From: Reinekea sp. G2M2-21
Lineage (GTDB): Bacteria > Pseudomonadota > Gammaproteobacteria > Pseudomonadales > Natronospirillaceae
DNA length: 64,000 bases
Assembly (NCBI RefSeq): GCF_015687175.1
Contig: NZ_JADPQG010000003.1
Span: 186,001 to 250,000 of the forward strand
Reading direction: 5' to 3'
Positions within the stretch are counted from its first letter, which is position 1. Each line of letters opens with the position of its first letter. The notes under the pieces are model-generated. The model was not told the DNA's origin. It saw only the letters and a program-made list of their open reading frames with translations, and made no database searches. Position numbers and translations under genes: made by a program. Below, in pieces: positions 24,560 through 34,500 of the stretch.

Positions 24560-25294
24560 TTACGCTTGGTTCCAATCCGCCAACTGAATACAGATACCGC
24601 GCATCAGGACTTCGCCGTTAAAGTCGTTGCCTTTTACGACAACCAATTCCAAGCTGTTTTTAACGGCCTGCCATTGGCTTCCATTCAAGTCGATGCGGGT
24701 TGCACCAGCCGCCAACGTGGTTAACTGCGTCACGTTGCCGGTGTCTCGTTCAATTGCCCACAGCGTGGCCTGATCAACGCTTTGTCGATCGGTGCGATCG
24801 TTCCATCGCAATTCCAGACGTGACGGTGTTTTTTCCGTTTTGCCATAAGCGCTAATCACAAGCGGCGCTTCTCCGCTCGCCAGGGCCGTTTGCATAACCG
24901 CCACATAGGAAAGTTTTGGAATCTCAGGAACACTCGTGCCGAACGGTTGTACCGCTAACAGAATAAACAATGCCATTGAGGCCATAGCAATACCTTGCCA
25001 GAACCAAAGCGATTGCCACCAGGACGCTATTGTTTTGGTACCCGGTGCGGATTTCCCCTGAATCTGAGCCATAACTTTTTCTTTAACATAGGCCGGGGCC
25101 GCTACCTCCTTAGGCAGCTCATTCAGCGGTGCCAGGCGTTCTTGCCAGGCGATCACCTCACGTTCGAAGGTTGGGTCTTGCTGCATCAGTTTTTCCACCC
25201 GTCGCTTGACCGCAGGCAACAATAAGCCCATGGCGTATTGACTCGCCAGATGATCACGAACCTTGGGGTTCTGGTATCTTACGCTTCTAAGCAT
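24560..25294 (-). CDS. Anti-sigma factor (RskA-like)
   Basis: 244 residues from ATG 25294, which overlaps the sigma gene's 3' end by 16 bases (translational coupling). N-terminal cytosolic anti-sigma domain (HLASQYAMGLLLPAVKRRVE, the DHxLAxxYxLG-type motif), one transmembrane helix at about 105-125 (FWQGIAMASMALFILLAV), then a periplasmic RskA C-terminal domain (PSRLELRW, LWAIERDTGN). It should hold the ECF sigma factor at the membrane until released. The zinc HxxxCxxC motif of ZAS anti-sigmas is not seen. Confidence 0.85.
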   Translation of the reverse strand: MLRSVRYQNPKVRDHLASQYAMGLLLPAVKRRVEKLMQQDPTFEREVIAWQERLAPLNELPKEVAAPAYVKEKVMAQIQGKSAPGTKTIASWWQSLWFWQGIAMASMALFILLAVQPFGTSVPEIPKLSYVAVMQTALASGEAPLVISAYGKTEKTPSRLELRWNDRTDRQSVDQATLWAIERDTGNVTQLTTLAAGATRIDLNGSQWQAVKNSLELVVVKGNDFNGEVLMRGICIQLADWNQA

Positions 25295-25818
25295 TCGCGC
25301 AACTCCTGCAACCCACGTCGTATCCACGACTTCAACGTGCCTAATGGTGCGTCAAACTTCTCCATTAGTTCTGCGTGAGACCAGCCATACACGTAAGACG
25401 AGATAATGACGTTTTGCTGCTCTTTCTTAATCAACTGCAGGCACCGCCCCAAATCCACATGTTCTGGCCACAATGTTGAGGTATCCGCGCTGAAGTCTTC
25501 GACAACCGTACTGTCATCGGTTTCGTTTAAACGTTTGCGTTGCCGGATACGATCGATGGCCTGATTACGCGTTAACTGACACAACCATGACCAGGCCGAG
25601 CCTAAGTCGGCCCGGTACTGATCCGCATTGGTCCAGATTTTACTGTAGGCATCCTGCAATACATCGGCCGCGAGGCCTTCATCGGGAATAATTTTCAGAA
25701 TCAGGCCATACAGTTTGGCGTTCGTTAAATCATAGAGCTCGGCAAACGCAGGCTGATGTCTCAGCTTCACCTGCGCGAGCCTCTGCTCTACTTCTCTCTT
25801 CCACGCGTCTTGGTTCAA
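25279..25818 (-). CDS. ECF sigma-70 factor, RskA/SigK-type
   Basis: 179 residues with region 2 (FAELYDLTNAKLYGLILKII, DAYSKIWTNADQYR, WLCQLTRNQAIDRIR) and region 4 (VIISSYVYGWSHAELMEKFD, GTLKSWIRRGLQELRE). It directs RNA polymerase to a small regulon. Located between its probable target, the lipoprotein gene 18 bases upstream, and its anti-sigma gene, which overlaps it. This arrangement is a usual autoregulated cell. Confidence 0.92.
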   Translation of the reverse strand: MNQDAWKREVEQRLAQVKLRHQPAFAELYDLTNAKLYGLILKIIPDEGLAADVLQDAYSKIWTNADQYRADLGSAWSWLCQLTRNQAIDRIRQRKRLNETDDSTVVEDFSADTSTLWPEHVDLGRCLQLIKKEQQNVIISSYVYGWSHAELMEKFDAPLGTLKSWIRRGLQELRECLEA

Positions 25819-25836
25819 AACGGAGTACTCTCGTTT

Positions 25837-26289
25837 TTATTTGGTTTGCGCAGCGTACCACACGTTTCCAATGCCGTGACCATTAATGTCACCTTCTTTT
25901 TGGTCTCCGACCCAGGTATAAAGAGGTTGATTTTTGTAGGCCCATTGATAAGACCCGTCGCCTCGTTCAATCACCGTAAAGTCGCCCCAGGTTTTGGCGT
26001 CCTTTTTGGCCATAAATGGTGGCCAATTTGCGGCACAGCCACCGTCGCAGTTCGATTTTCCAGCTTCATCCTTGGTGAAGATATACAACGTTAAGCCCTT
26101 GGATGTTGCAAATACCTCACCAAGCGACGTATTAACCTTGGTCACCACCGTGTCTGCCTGAGCCAGGGTAACGGCTTTATTGCCATAACTGTCATTGGTT
26201 GTGGTATTGCTACCATAACCGTTGCCAGCACAGGCAGTTAGAGCGGCAGAAGAAAGTAAAGTTGCGATGATCATTGATTGAAGTTTCAT
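25837..26289 (-). CDS. Lipoprotein with the secreted 'repeat of unknown function' (PF03640-type)
   Basis: 150 residues. Lipobox ALTAC (Cys about 20) after MKLQSMIIATLLSSAALTA. Contains the tandem motif GLTLYIFTKDEAGKSNCDGG...CAANWPP and QPLYTWVGDQKEGDINGHGI typical of COG4315 proteins. Often found next to ECF sigma/anti-sigma pairs, as here. Role at the envelope unknown. Probably the first gene of the operon, with an AT-rich promoter region upstream (26290-26400). Confidence 0.88.
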   Translation of the reverse strand: MKLQSMIIATLLSSAALTACAGNGYGSNTTTNDSYGNKAVTLAQADTVVTKVNTSLGEVFATSKGLTLYIFTKDEAGKSNCDGGCAANWPPFMAKKDAKTWGDFTVIERGDGSYQWAYKNQPLYTWVGDQKEGDINGHGIGNVWYAAQTK

Positions 26290-26423
26290 GGGTTTTCCTT
26301 TTGTGTGTTAGGTTCACCTTTAGAAACGACGGCCGATCCGGTTTTAGATGCAAAAAAATAAAAATTTTTTTTTCAACATACCTGAACCACGGGTGGTTAT
26401 GGCCTGTTTTTAACGGGCCAACC

Positions 26424-26709
26424 ATGAAAATAATTGAACTGACCTTCACGAAACCATTAAAGCCCGAGCAGATCGGGTATACGACGAACTCGCAGACCCG
26501 CCCAATTTGCTGGGCTTGCAGCTACTTTTGACGAAATTAAGGTTCAAGATGTTACGTCCACCGCAGAAGGCAGTGTCTTCTATTACCAAACCTCGGGATC
26601 GTTTCGTCTGTTTGGTCTGGCAATTTGGAGAAACCAGATTGATGTCATTACCCGAACTTCAACTAAAACGAGGCGAATTGAAAGGTTTGTCAGATCAGAG
26701 GCGTACTAA
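26424..26709 (+). pseudogene. Frameshifted remnant of a small conserved-looking gene
   Basis: Three frames join into one protein-like sequence: frame from ATG 26424 (MKIIELTFTKPLKPEQIG), frame from about 26477 (VYDELADPPNLLGLQ), and frame from about 26521 (ATFDEIKVQDVTSTAEGSVF ... RRIERFVRSEAY) to TAA 26709. Two single-base shifts are needed. No family recognised. Either a recent pseudogene or two sequencing errors. A strong terminator follows directly, which supports it having been a gene. Confidence 0.6.
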
Positions 26710-26711
26710 CA

Positions 26712-26738
26712 AAAAGACCTCATCAGGAGAGGTCTTTT
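26712..26738. terminator. Bidirectional terminator
   Basis: AAAAGACCT-CATCAGGAG-AGGTCTTTT: perfect 9-bp stem with A-run before and T-run after, between the pseudogene and the convergent lipoprotein gene. Confidence 0.9.
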
Positions 26739-26764
26739 ATAGGCAATATCAGCGTCATTGAGGT

Positions 26765-27637
26765 TCAGCTGTCGATACCATCATCGTCTTCGTCTTCATC
26801 CAGTTCGTGATCGCCATCTTCATCTTTACCGTATTCCGCAGAATCTTCGATGTTGTCTTCAATAACATTCATGACTTCACTGTTGGTATTGCCGCTTAAC
26901 ATGATTTCATCGCCGTTTCCGTTGTTAATAACAGCGTCTTCCAACGTCCAGTTGTCACTGTTGGTTTCTGTGTTATCAAAGCGGAACCATTCATTCAGGC
27001 GGAACGCGACGATTATGTCATTAATGCCCTGATCATCAACGACGAAGCCAGCGCTGAAATCGGTTCCGGAAAACTCAAATTCATCCGTCTGGTCATAAGA
27101 CAGCGTGAACGGTATGGCGACATAAGTGGTGCCATCGGCGCTGGTGTAACTGCCTTCAATGTACAACGAATAAGTGAGCAGTTTATCCGCCACACCCTGT
27201 GGCAGATCCGGCATACCAACCAGGTCTTCGCTGGCTAATTTCTCAATGTCCAGTTCAATGTCTGCATACAGACCGGTGTCGATCGTCACCTCCGGTAAGG
27301 CTGGATAGGTCATGCCGGACAATAAATCCAAGGCGTACGGGCCAATGAATTCTAACTTGCTTTCATCTAGATCCGCGGTGTCATCATCGTCTTCGTGTTC
27401 CAGTTCAATTTCCTTAACGACCATCCACGCCTCGGTCATGTTTATGTTTCCGCTGACATTACCGGCAGTATCCGTCACGGGAATATCATTAATGGTGGTG
27501 CGCAACATGGTGCGCGCGGTCTGGGATGCCGAAAAAGACAATGTTACGGCGCCTTTGCCATCATCCTGAGTGGCCGATGGATTACAGGCAACAAGCGTCA
27601 GTGCAGAAAAAAGAGTAACTGGGAAAAGTGCTTTCAT
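26765..27637 (-). CDS. Acidic lipoprotein, DUF4382-like
   Basis: 290 residues. Signal with lipobox LVAC (Cys18; MKALFPVTLFSALTLVAC). Very acidic, ending in a run of Asp/Glu (DEDGDHELDEDEDDDGID) that may bind calcium. The order (short strand VTLSFSAS, WMVVKEIELE, FIGPYALDLLSGMTYPAL, TGLYADIELDIE) resembles the DUF4382 lipoprotein at 38.9 kb. Likely outer-membrane or periplasmic and Ca-dependent. Divergent from the histidine kinase operon, sharing a 160-bp intergenic region. Confidence 0.75.
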   Translation of the reverse strand: MKALFPVTLFSALTLVACNPSATQDDGKGAVTLSFSASQTARTMLRTTINDIPVTDTAGNVSGNINMTEAWMVVKEIELEHEDDDDTADLDESKLEFIGPYALDLLSGMTYPALPEVTIDTGLYADIELDIEKLASEDLVGMPDLPQGVADKLLTYSLYIEGSYTSADGTTYVAIPFTLSYDQTDEFEFSGTDFSAGFVVDDQGINDIIVAFRLNEWFRFDNTETNSDNWTLEDAVINNGNGDEIMLSGNTNSEVMNVIEDNIEDSAEYGKDEDGDHELDEDEDDDGIDS

Positions 27638-27801
27638 AGGATCTACCTCGTTGGTCAGTGACCTAACTCTAGCGCCGATCTTTCACCTACAATGTTAGAG
27701 AAGTGTTCGGGTTTTGTAGCGACACATAGCCAGTCACATGGCCAGGCGGTACAGTGTGCGAACTTTGAAAACATCTTTTAATGAAGCAACGAGCGAGATT
27801 C

Positions 27802-29319
27802 ATGACGAATCTGTTTTCCCGACTTTACCTGACATTCACCGCCACGCTGGTCGCTCTGCTGACGATCATCGGCGCGGCGCTCTATGGCTATGGTCACTTA
27901 AAACTGCAACGCTATGCGACGGTAGGGGTTGATCCGGTAGTGGAACTGGCCAAGGCAGCCTGGCTGTCCCTGGATGTCGATGAACACAGCAACTGGCTGG
28001 CCTTGATGTCGACCCTTTCCGGCACTCAATGGCAATTACAGGACACCACGGACTCGCGCACCCTTTTGTCCGTCAATCCATTTAACAATACCGTCTCGGT
28101 ACAGATACCGCTGGACTCAAACCGGGCCATCGCGATACCGGTGGAAAACTGGGACGATTGGCATAAAGCACACGGCTGGCTGATTTTGGGAGCGCTATCT
28201 AACGTGCCTGCCGACTTGCGTGAAGCAAAGTTCCAGGCATTAATCGCACAAACACCCTGGCCCTTAGACCGAGTCAACCGTGACAACGAGGCCCTCAACG
28301 CGCTATTTTTAAGACAGCTGAGCAATGGCCAGAGCATCCGTGTCACGGACGCGGAAGCCGGTACCGATACGTTTTACTTTCCCGCAGGTGCCCGACAACT
28401 CATCCGTTTGGGTCCCATCCCCACTTTTCAGCTTTTTACGCCAGAGCAATGGGTGTCGCTGTTTGTATTCAGCCTGATGCTGCTGAGTCTGGCTTTTTCA
28501 CTTTGGGTACGTCCAATCCAGCGTCGTTTTACAGAACTTCTAAGCGCCGTAGACCATATTGATGAGCAATCTGACAGTGTCCGGTTACCCACGGATCACA
28601 ACGACAATGTCGGTCAACTGGCAAAACATATTGAACGCATGGCGCACCGGCTGATTGAACAGGTTCGCCTTAATCGGCAGCTTAATCAGGCCGTATCACA
28701 CGACTTAAAAACGCCGCTTGCGCGCATTCAGTTTGCCCTCGCCTTGCTGCCCGATGCCGATGAAAACCCCTATGTCGAACAGATCCGCACCGATGTGACC
28801 TTATTGAGCAACCTGACGCAAGAATTGCTGCTGTACCACCAGCTAAAACAATCGAGTCCCGATGAAGTGCAGTGCTGGGCGGTGGCAGAATTGACCCATA
28901 GCCTGGCCAATGTTCCAGAAGGGGCTCATTTGGATGTCGTGCACCCTCAACAGGATCGTCAGATTCCCATGTTAGCTACTCACTGGCGGCGGATTACCGA
29001 TAACCTGATTAAAAATGCGGTTCAGTACGGGCACGGTAAGCTGAAGGTCAATCTGTCATGTCAGGGCAACGTCTTGGAATTCAGTGTGCACGACAACGGT
29101 AAAGGGTTATCGGATGAGCAATTTGAGGCGCTTAAGCAACCATTTCAACGCCAGCAAACACACCGCAACCTCAATGAAAACAATCATGGATTGGGGTTGG
29201 CCATTGTGGACGCCACCGTAAGCCACTACGGCGGCGATTTCAGTGTATGTACCAGTCCTTTGGGTGGCAGCTGTTTTTGTGTCCACCTACATTTTACGAA
29301 CAATGTAGGACTCGAATAA
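27802..29319 (+). CDS. Sensor histidine kinase, RstB-like
   Basis: 505 residues from ATG 27802 (MTNLFSRLYLTFTATLVALL), preferred to ATG 27781 because this is where RstB-type kinases begin. Two transmembrane segments flank a periplasmic domain of about 190 residues; the second is at about 215-240. HAMP follows (RPIQRRFTELLSAVDHIDEQ), then HisKA with the phospho-acceptor His in QAVSHDLKTPLARIQ, and HATPase_c with N box (DNLIKNAVQYG), G1 (DNGKGL) and G2 (NHGLGLAIVDATV). First gene of a four-gene operon whose response regulator is last. Confidence 0.92.
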   Translation: MTNLFSRLYLTFTATLVALLTIIGAALYGYGHLKLQRYATVGVDPVVELAKAAWLSLDVDEHSNWLALMSTLSGTQWQLQDTTDSRTLLSVNPFNNTVSVQIPLDSNRAIAIPVENWDDWHKAHGWLILGALSNVPADLREAKFQALIAQTPWPLDRVNRDNEALNALFLRQLSNGQSIRVTDAEAGTDTFYFPAGARQLIRLGPIPTFQLFTPEQWVSLFVFSLMLLSLAFSLWVRPIQRRFTELLSAVDHIDEQSDSVRLPTDHNDNVGQLAKHIERMAHRLIEQVRLNRQLNQAVSHDLKTPLARIQFALALLPDADENPYVEQIRTDVTLLSNLTQELLLYHQLKQSSPDEVQCWAVAELTHSLANVPEGAHLDVVHPQQDRQIPMLATHWRRITDNLIKNAVQYGHGKLKVNLSCQGNVLEFSVHDNGKGLSDEQFEALKQPFQRQQTHRNLNENNHGLGLAIVDATVSHYGGDFSVCTSPLGGSCFCVHLHFTNNVGLE

Positions 29320-29370
29320 CGTGGCCCGGCGAGGTATTCTCAATCCTAATATGGCACTGGATGCGTTGAC

Positions 29371-29859
29371 GTGAAATTTAGTTTGCTTGTGGTATCAGTT
29401 TTAGTCGCGGTGGCGAGCGCAGGTGCTGACGAATGGGGCTCCTGGGACGACCTGCCTGACAACCTGCTGACCACAGCGTCTGATCCGAACCAAGCCATTG
29501 ATCGGCTCTATGACCAACTCCAATCCCGCTCTTCTGATGATCTCGCTGGCCGGGAAGAAGACCTTCAAAACTGGCTACTGACGTTGAATCTGGACTTTCA
29601 GGACAACAGCGAGTTATCAGCCTTGCTCGATCGCCTGCAAGGGGAATCCAATGAAGACATTGCCGATGAAATTGAAGATTGGTTGAAGGACCAATTGGAT
29701 GACGCCAACGATGCCCTCGAGGACGATCTGAAAGAACTTAAAAAGCAGCAAGATGAGCTGGATGACGAACGCGAAGACGAACTGGATGATCTGGAAGACG
29801 AATTAGATGAGATTGACGAAATCGATGAACCGGACGAGCCTGAAGTGGAGGGGCCGTGA
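29371..29859 (+). CDS. Acidic exported protein of the two-component operon
   Basis: 162 residues. GTG start at 29371. Signal peptide MKFSLLVVSVLVAVASAGA. The mature protein is strongly acidic, with a C-terminal half of Asp/Glu-rich heptad-like sequence (DELDDEREDELDDLEDELDE) that could form a coiled coil or a cation-binding sink. 51 bases after the kinase; its stop overlaps the next gene's GTG by 4 bases. No family recognised. A role in sensing or buffering divalent cations is only a guess. Confidence 0.75.
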   Translation: MKFSLLVVSVLVAVASAGADEWGSWDDLPDNLLTTASDPNQAIDRLYDQLQSRSSDDLAGREEDLQNWLLTLNLDFQDNSELSALLDRLQGESNEDIADEIEDWLKDQLDDANDALEDDLKELKKQQDELDDEREDELDDLEDELDEIDEIDEPDEPEVEGP

Positions 29860-30866
29860 CGGTGAAAAGGTTTTTGTCATTGCTTGGTCTTATCTGCCTG
29901 TCTGCACCGGCACTGGCCTGTAGCAGCGATGAACGGATTACCCTAAGTCAGTCCCTGGCAGAGCGTGGCAAAACATTTGCGGCCATTAATGAGCTGAAAG
30001 ATGGACTGGGCAACTGCTATCACCCTCGCTTGAAACTTGAATTGGGGGCTTTGTACCTACAGTTGGGAGATCTGGAGTCAGCCTTGTCTTGGTGGCAGTC
30101 CGCACTAACCGAAGACGAATTACCTGCTAAAGTCGCCGCCGCCGTCAAACTGCGCATCATTCAGGCAAAGCTATCACCACCGTCGTCTGACCGCGCACAT
30201 ATGCTGCTGGGCGCTGGCGTCCGGTACCAAAGCGATTCAGGTGTCAGCCATGATTTCTCCATTGTCACCGCAGGTCAACACAGGGGTCGCTCCACAGATG
30301 CCTGGGGATACCCTTTGACACCCGGCCTATATGGCAAATTTTCGGGAACCAACCGCTACTACTGGCAAAACGACACCTCACTCAGCAGCCTGTTAGTAAC
30401 CGCAGGCGTGATGGCCGAGGCCGCGCCGGCATCACTCAGTATGGGCGCCACGCTGCAGAATCAGAGTGACTCACTCAGTGTTGGAGCCGTATCTGAATTG
30501 TCTGTTCGGTTTGCGATATTGACTTTGACGACCGCCCTGCAAGGGTCCACGCAACGTCCACAATTTAAAATCACCGAATCGGCCAGGGTGAATTCTGGAG
30601 ACTGGACGGCGAGCCTGAGTCTTGAAGCTCAGTACGATAGCCAACAATGGCAATTCGACCAGTTGACCACAAAATTCAGATTGAACAACCGATGGAAACC
30701 CACTCTGCAGGCAGAGTATGACGCGCCAACCGCAGAACTGAGCGGTTATGCTCAGGTCACCTGGCCAATAACGCCGCAAATCGGGCTGCAATCGCAAACC
30801 GGTGCTACGCTGTCTACAAGCACGCTTTGGTACACTAAACTGACGTTGAACTGGCAGCCGTTTTAA
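29856..30866 (+). CDS. Exported TPR and predicted beta-barrel protein
   Basis: 336 residues with signal peptide (MTVKRFLSLLGLICLSAPAL, cleavage near ALA). Residues about 25-110 form TPR-like helices (LAERGKTFAAINELKDGLGN, LELGALYLQLGDLESALSWW). From about 120 to the end alternate amphipathic strands end in KLTLNWQPF, as in outer membrane barrels with terminal Phe. The TPR-then-barrel layout recalls surface-lipoprotein assembly modifiers, though the barrel is short (about 215 residues). GTGA overlap with the preceding gene and 3 bases before the response regulator. Confidence 0.7.
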   Translation: MTVKRFLSLLGLICLSAPALACSSDERITLSQSLAERGKTFAAINELKDGLGNCYHPRLKLELGALYLQLGDLESALSWWQSALTEDELPAKVAAAVKLRIIQAKLSPPSSDRAHMLLGAGVRYQSDSGVSHDFSIVTAGQHRGRSTDAWGYPLTPGLYGKFSGTNRYYWQNDTSLSSLLVTAGVMAEAAPASLSMGATLQNQSDSLSVGAVSELSVRFAILTLTTALQGSTQRPQFKITESARVNSGDWTASLSLEAQYDSQQWQFDQLTTKFRLNNRWKPTLQAEYDAPTAELSGYAQVTWPITPQIGLQSQTGATLSTSTLWYTKLTLNWQPF

Positions 30867-30869
30867 ACC

Positions 30870-31556
30870 ATGACCAACACTTTTGACTACGCCCACATCG
30901 CCCTGGTTGAAGATGATCAGGCGTTGGCACAGCTAACAAAAACCTACATAGAAAAACAGGGCTATCGGGTTACCCACTTCAGCGATGGCCACTCAGCCGT
31001 TGCACAAATCCCTGAACAACAACCCGATTGTGTGTTACTCGATATTATGCTGCCCGGTATCGATGGCGTGGAAGTTTGCCGTCAGCTGCGGTCCGACTAT
31101 CAGGGACCCATCATTTTCCTAACGGCCAAAGGCGACGCGCTGGATGAAATTTTGGGTCTGGAAGTCGGTGGTGATGACTATCTGACCAAGCCCGTCGAAC
31201 CGCGCTTACTGTTGGCTCACATACGCGCGCATTTACGCCGCAGTCAGCGCGAGCCAACAGCTGAACCGGCTTCACAAAAACCCGCTTTCCGTGTATTTGC
31301 AGAAGCCGAAATCATAGAGTACCAGGGGCAAAAGCTGCCGCTGTCGCAACCTGAATTTCGGTTGTTGCAATTATTGCTGAACAGCCAAGGGCAAAGCGTT
31401 AGCCGGGATCAGGTCATGCTGGCGGTGCGTGGTATTGAACACGACGGTTATTCCAGAACCGTCGACATCTTGGTGTCCGATCTGCGCAAAAAACTGCCCA
31501 ACCCGGAATGGATTAAAACCATTCGCGGTAAGGGCTATGTCTGGCAACCTAATTAA
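30870..31556 (+). CDS. Response regulator, OmpR family, RstA-like
   Basis: 228 residues. Receiver domain: acidic pair EDD (about 15-17), phospho-acceptor Asp in CVLLDIMLPG, Thr in FLTAKGD and Lys in YLTKPVEP. C-terminal winged helix: SQPEFRLLQLLLN, SRTVDILVSDLRKKL, IRGKGYVW. DNA-binding partner of the kinase at the operon start. Convergent with icmF, leaving 8 bases. Confidence 0.92.
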   Translation: MTNTFDYAHIALVEDDQALAQLTKTYIEKQGYRVTHFSDGHSAVAQIPEQQPDCVLLDIMLPGIDGVEVCRQLRSDYQGPIIFLTAKGDALDEILGLEVGGDDYLTKPVEPRLLLAHIRAHLRRSQREPTAEPASQKPAFRVFAEAEIIEYQGQKLPLSQPEFRLLQLLLNSQGQSVSRDQVMLAVRGIEHDGYSRTVDILVSDLRKKLPNPEWIKTIRGKGYVWQPN

Positions 31557-31564
31557 TGGGTCAA

Positions 31565-34500
31565 CTACACATTACGCCGATATTCCCCGCCAACCTGATA
31601 CAGGCTGTGACTGATCTGTCCGAGGCTGGCCACCTTAACCGCGTCCATTAACACAGCAAACACATTGTCATTGTGGACTGCGGCGCTTCGCAGTGCCTGT
31701 AACGCAGCGTCCGTTTTCGCCTGGTGGCGTTGCTGAAACGCTTTGACGGCAGATATTTGCTGGGCTTTTTCGTCGTCGGTTGAGCGGGCCAGCTCAAGGT
31801 CGCTGTTCTGCGCCTGACTGTCCTTCCCGAGAAACGTATTAACGCCGATTAACGGCAATTCACCGGAATGCTTTTTGTGTTCATAAAGCATGGACTCATC
31901 CTGAATTTTAGACCGCTGATACATCGTATCCATGGCACCCAACACACCGCCGCGCTCACTGAGTCGCTCAAATTCCTGATACACCGCTTCTTCCACCAGG
32001 TCGGTGAGGTAATCAATTGCGTACGAGCCTTGTAATGGGTTTTCGATCTGATTCAAGCCGAGCTCTTTATTGATGATCAACTGAATCGCCACCGCACGGC
32101 GCACGCTGTCTTCGGTCGGCGTTGTGATTGCTTCATCGAAGGCGTTGGTGTGCAGGCTGTTGCAACTGTCGAACAGCGCGTACAGCGCCTGCAACGTGGT
32201 GCGAATGTCATTGAACTGAATTTCCTGCGCGTGCAACGATCGACCCGACGTTTGAATATGGTATTTCAACATTTGCGAACGTGCGTTGGCACCGTAACGG
32301 TACTTCATCGCTCTGGCCCAAATGCGACGCGCCACGCGACCAATGACCGCGTACTCGGCATCCATCCCGTTACTGAAAAAGAAGCTCAGGTTCGGCGCAA
32401 AATCGTTCAGCGCCATACCTCGGGCCCGGTAATATTCCACCAGCGTAAAACCATTGGCGAGGGTAAAGGCCAACTGGGTAATCGGGTTCGCTCCGGCTTC
32501 AGCAATGTGATAACCGCTGACACTGACAGAATAAAAATTCCGTACGCCCTGTTCAATAAACCATTGCTGCACATCGCCCATCAGATGCAAGGCAAACTCG
32601 GTTGAGAAGATGCAGGTGTTTTGTGCCTGGTCTTCTTTCAAAATGTCAGCTTGAACGGTACCGCGCACCTGTTGCAGAGTTTTCTGCTTGATTTGCGCAT
32701 AGATTTGTTCATCGACCAACTGATCGCCGGTGACACCCAACAGCCCCAAACCCAAACCATTGTGCCCCTCGGGCAACTCGCCTTGATACGCCACCTGATG
32801 TGTACCACGCAATGCGCTGATTTTTTTCTGAGCATCATTCCACAGGCCATTTTCTTTCAAATACACTTCAACCTGCTGGTCAATGGCTGCGTTCATGAAC
32901 ATGGCCAGGATCATTGGCGCGGGACCGTTAATGGTCATTGAGACTGACGTCGTCGGCGCACATAAATCGAACCCGGAATAGAGCTTTTTCATGTCATCGA
33001 GACTGGCGATCGACACGCCGGAGTTACCCACCTTGCCATACACATCTGGCCGTTCGGCCGGGTCTTCACCATAGAGCGTCACTGAGTCAAAAGCGGTGGA
33101 TAAGCGAGCCGCACTTTGCCCACGTGACAGGTAATGAAAGCGACGATTGGTGCGTTCCGGTGTGCCTTCACCGGCGAACATCCGCGTTGGGTCTTCACCG
33201 GCGCGTCGATACGGGTAAACACCGGCGGTATAAGGAAAATGTCCAGGTAAGTTTTCTCGACCGCTGAACAGCACCTGCTCACCCCAGTCTTTGCTTCGGT
33301 TGGCAGCGACCTTTGGAATCTTCTGACCACTGAGTGTGGTGCGGTAGTTTTCGCCGGTGATGCTTTTACCACGCACGTCATAAGAGAAGGTTTCTGTTTG
33401 TACGCCAGCCATGCGCGGCGACCAGCTTTGTATGGCCTCGACTGTCTCCGGTGTGAGCGCGGCCAGTGAGTCGTGATAATGGTCGATGAGCTTAGCCAAT
33501 CCGGTATCGTCGGCGGTGACATGAATTTTTTCCAGCGGCTCACCCACCTCGACACCCAACACCTGCAGACTTTCAAACAGGTGTTGCGCACGGCGCGCGA
33601 GCTCCGCCTGTTGCGCCAATTGCTTATGTACGTCGCGGCCCTGTTCAGCAATTTCGGCCAGATAGCGCTGGTGTTTGCCTGGTATCAAAATGTGAGTTTT
33701 GGGTTCTCCGGCAGGCAGTTCTGCCTGCCATTGACGGGAATCTTTTGCCGTCAGGGTTTGGCACAACGCATTAAAAAAACCGTTCACACCGGTGTCGTTA
33801 AAGTGACTGGCGATACTCGGAAATACCGGCACCTGCTCGTCCGGCGTGGCAAAGTCGTTGTGATTTCGGCGCCATTGTTTGCGTACATCGCGCAGCGCAT
33901 CGTGCGCGCCTTTGCGATCAAACTTATTGATGACAATCCAGTCCGCCAAGTCGATCATATCTATCTTTTCCAGCTGACTGGCGGCACCAAATTCCGGTGT
34001 CATAACGTAACCAGGGATATCCACAAGGTCGACGATAGCGGAGTCGCTCTGGCCGGTACCGGCGGTTTCCACAAAGACTAGATCAAACCCCATATGCGTT
34101 AAGGCTGCAATCGCCTCTTGTAGCATGGCATTGGTCGACAAATGCTGACGTCGCGTCGCCATGGAACGAAAAAACACATTACCCTGGCGCAAGCTGTTCA
34201 TTCGAATCCGGTCCCCCAACAGGGCACCGCCGGTACGCCGACGAGTCGGGTCGATCGCCAGCACCGCAAATGTACGGTCCGGAAACTCGGTCGCGAAACG
34301 CAACACCAGTTCATCGGTCAGACTGGATTTACCGGCGCCACCGGTACCGGTTAAACCAACCGTCAGGCAGGCGGTTTTCGTTGCTGGAGCGCGTGTTTGT
34401 CCCTGTTCAATCAGACTCAGTTGGCGAGCCTGTTTCAGAAATGGATGTGCGGTTTCACAAAGCTGCGCACGGTGCTTAGCTTTGTGTTTTTCGATCTTAG

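Noticed and set aside
30471-30896. 141-codon minus-strand frame at the operon end
   Set aside because: Overlaps the TPR/barrel gene and regulator start in antisense; no domain.
33473-34081. A 202-codon plus-strand frame within icmF
   Set aside because: Antisense to the highly conserved IcmF coding region; no independent start signal or domain.
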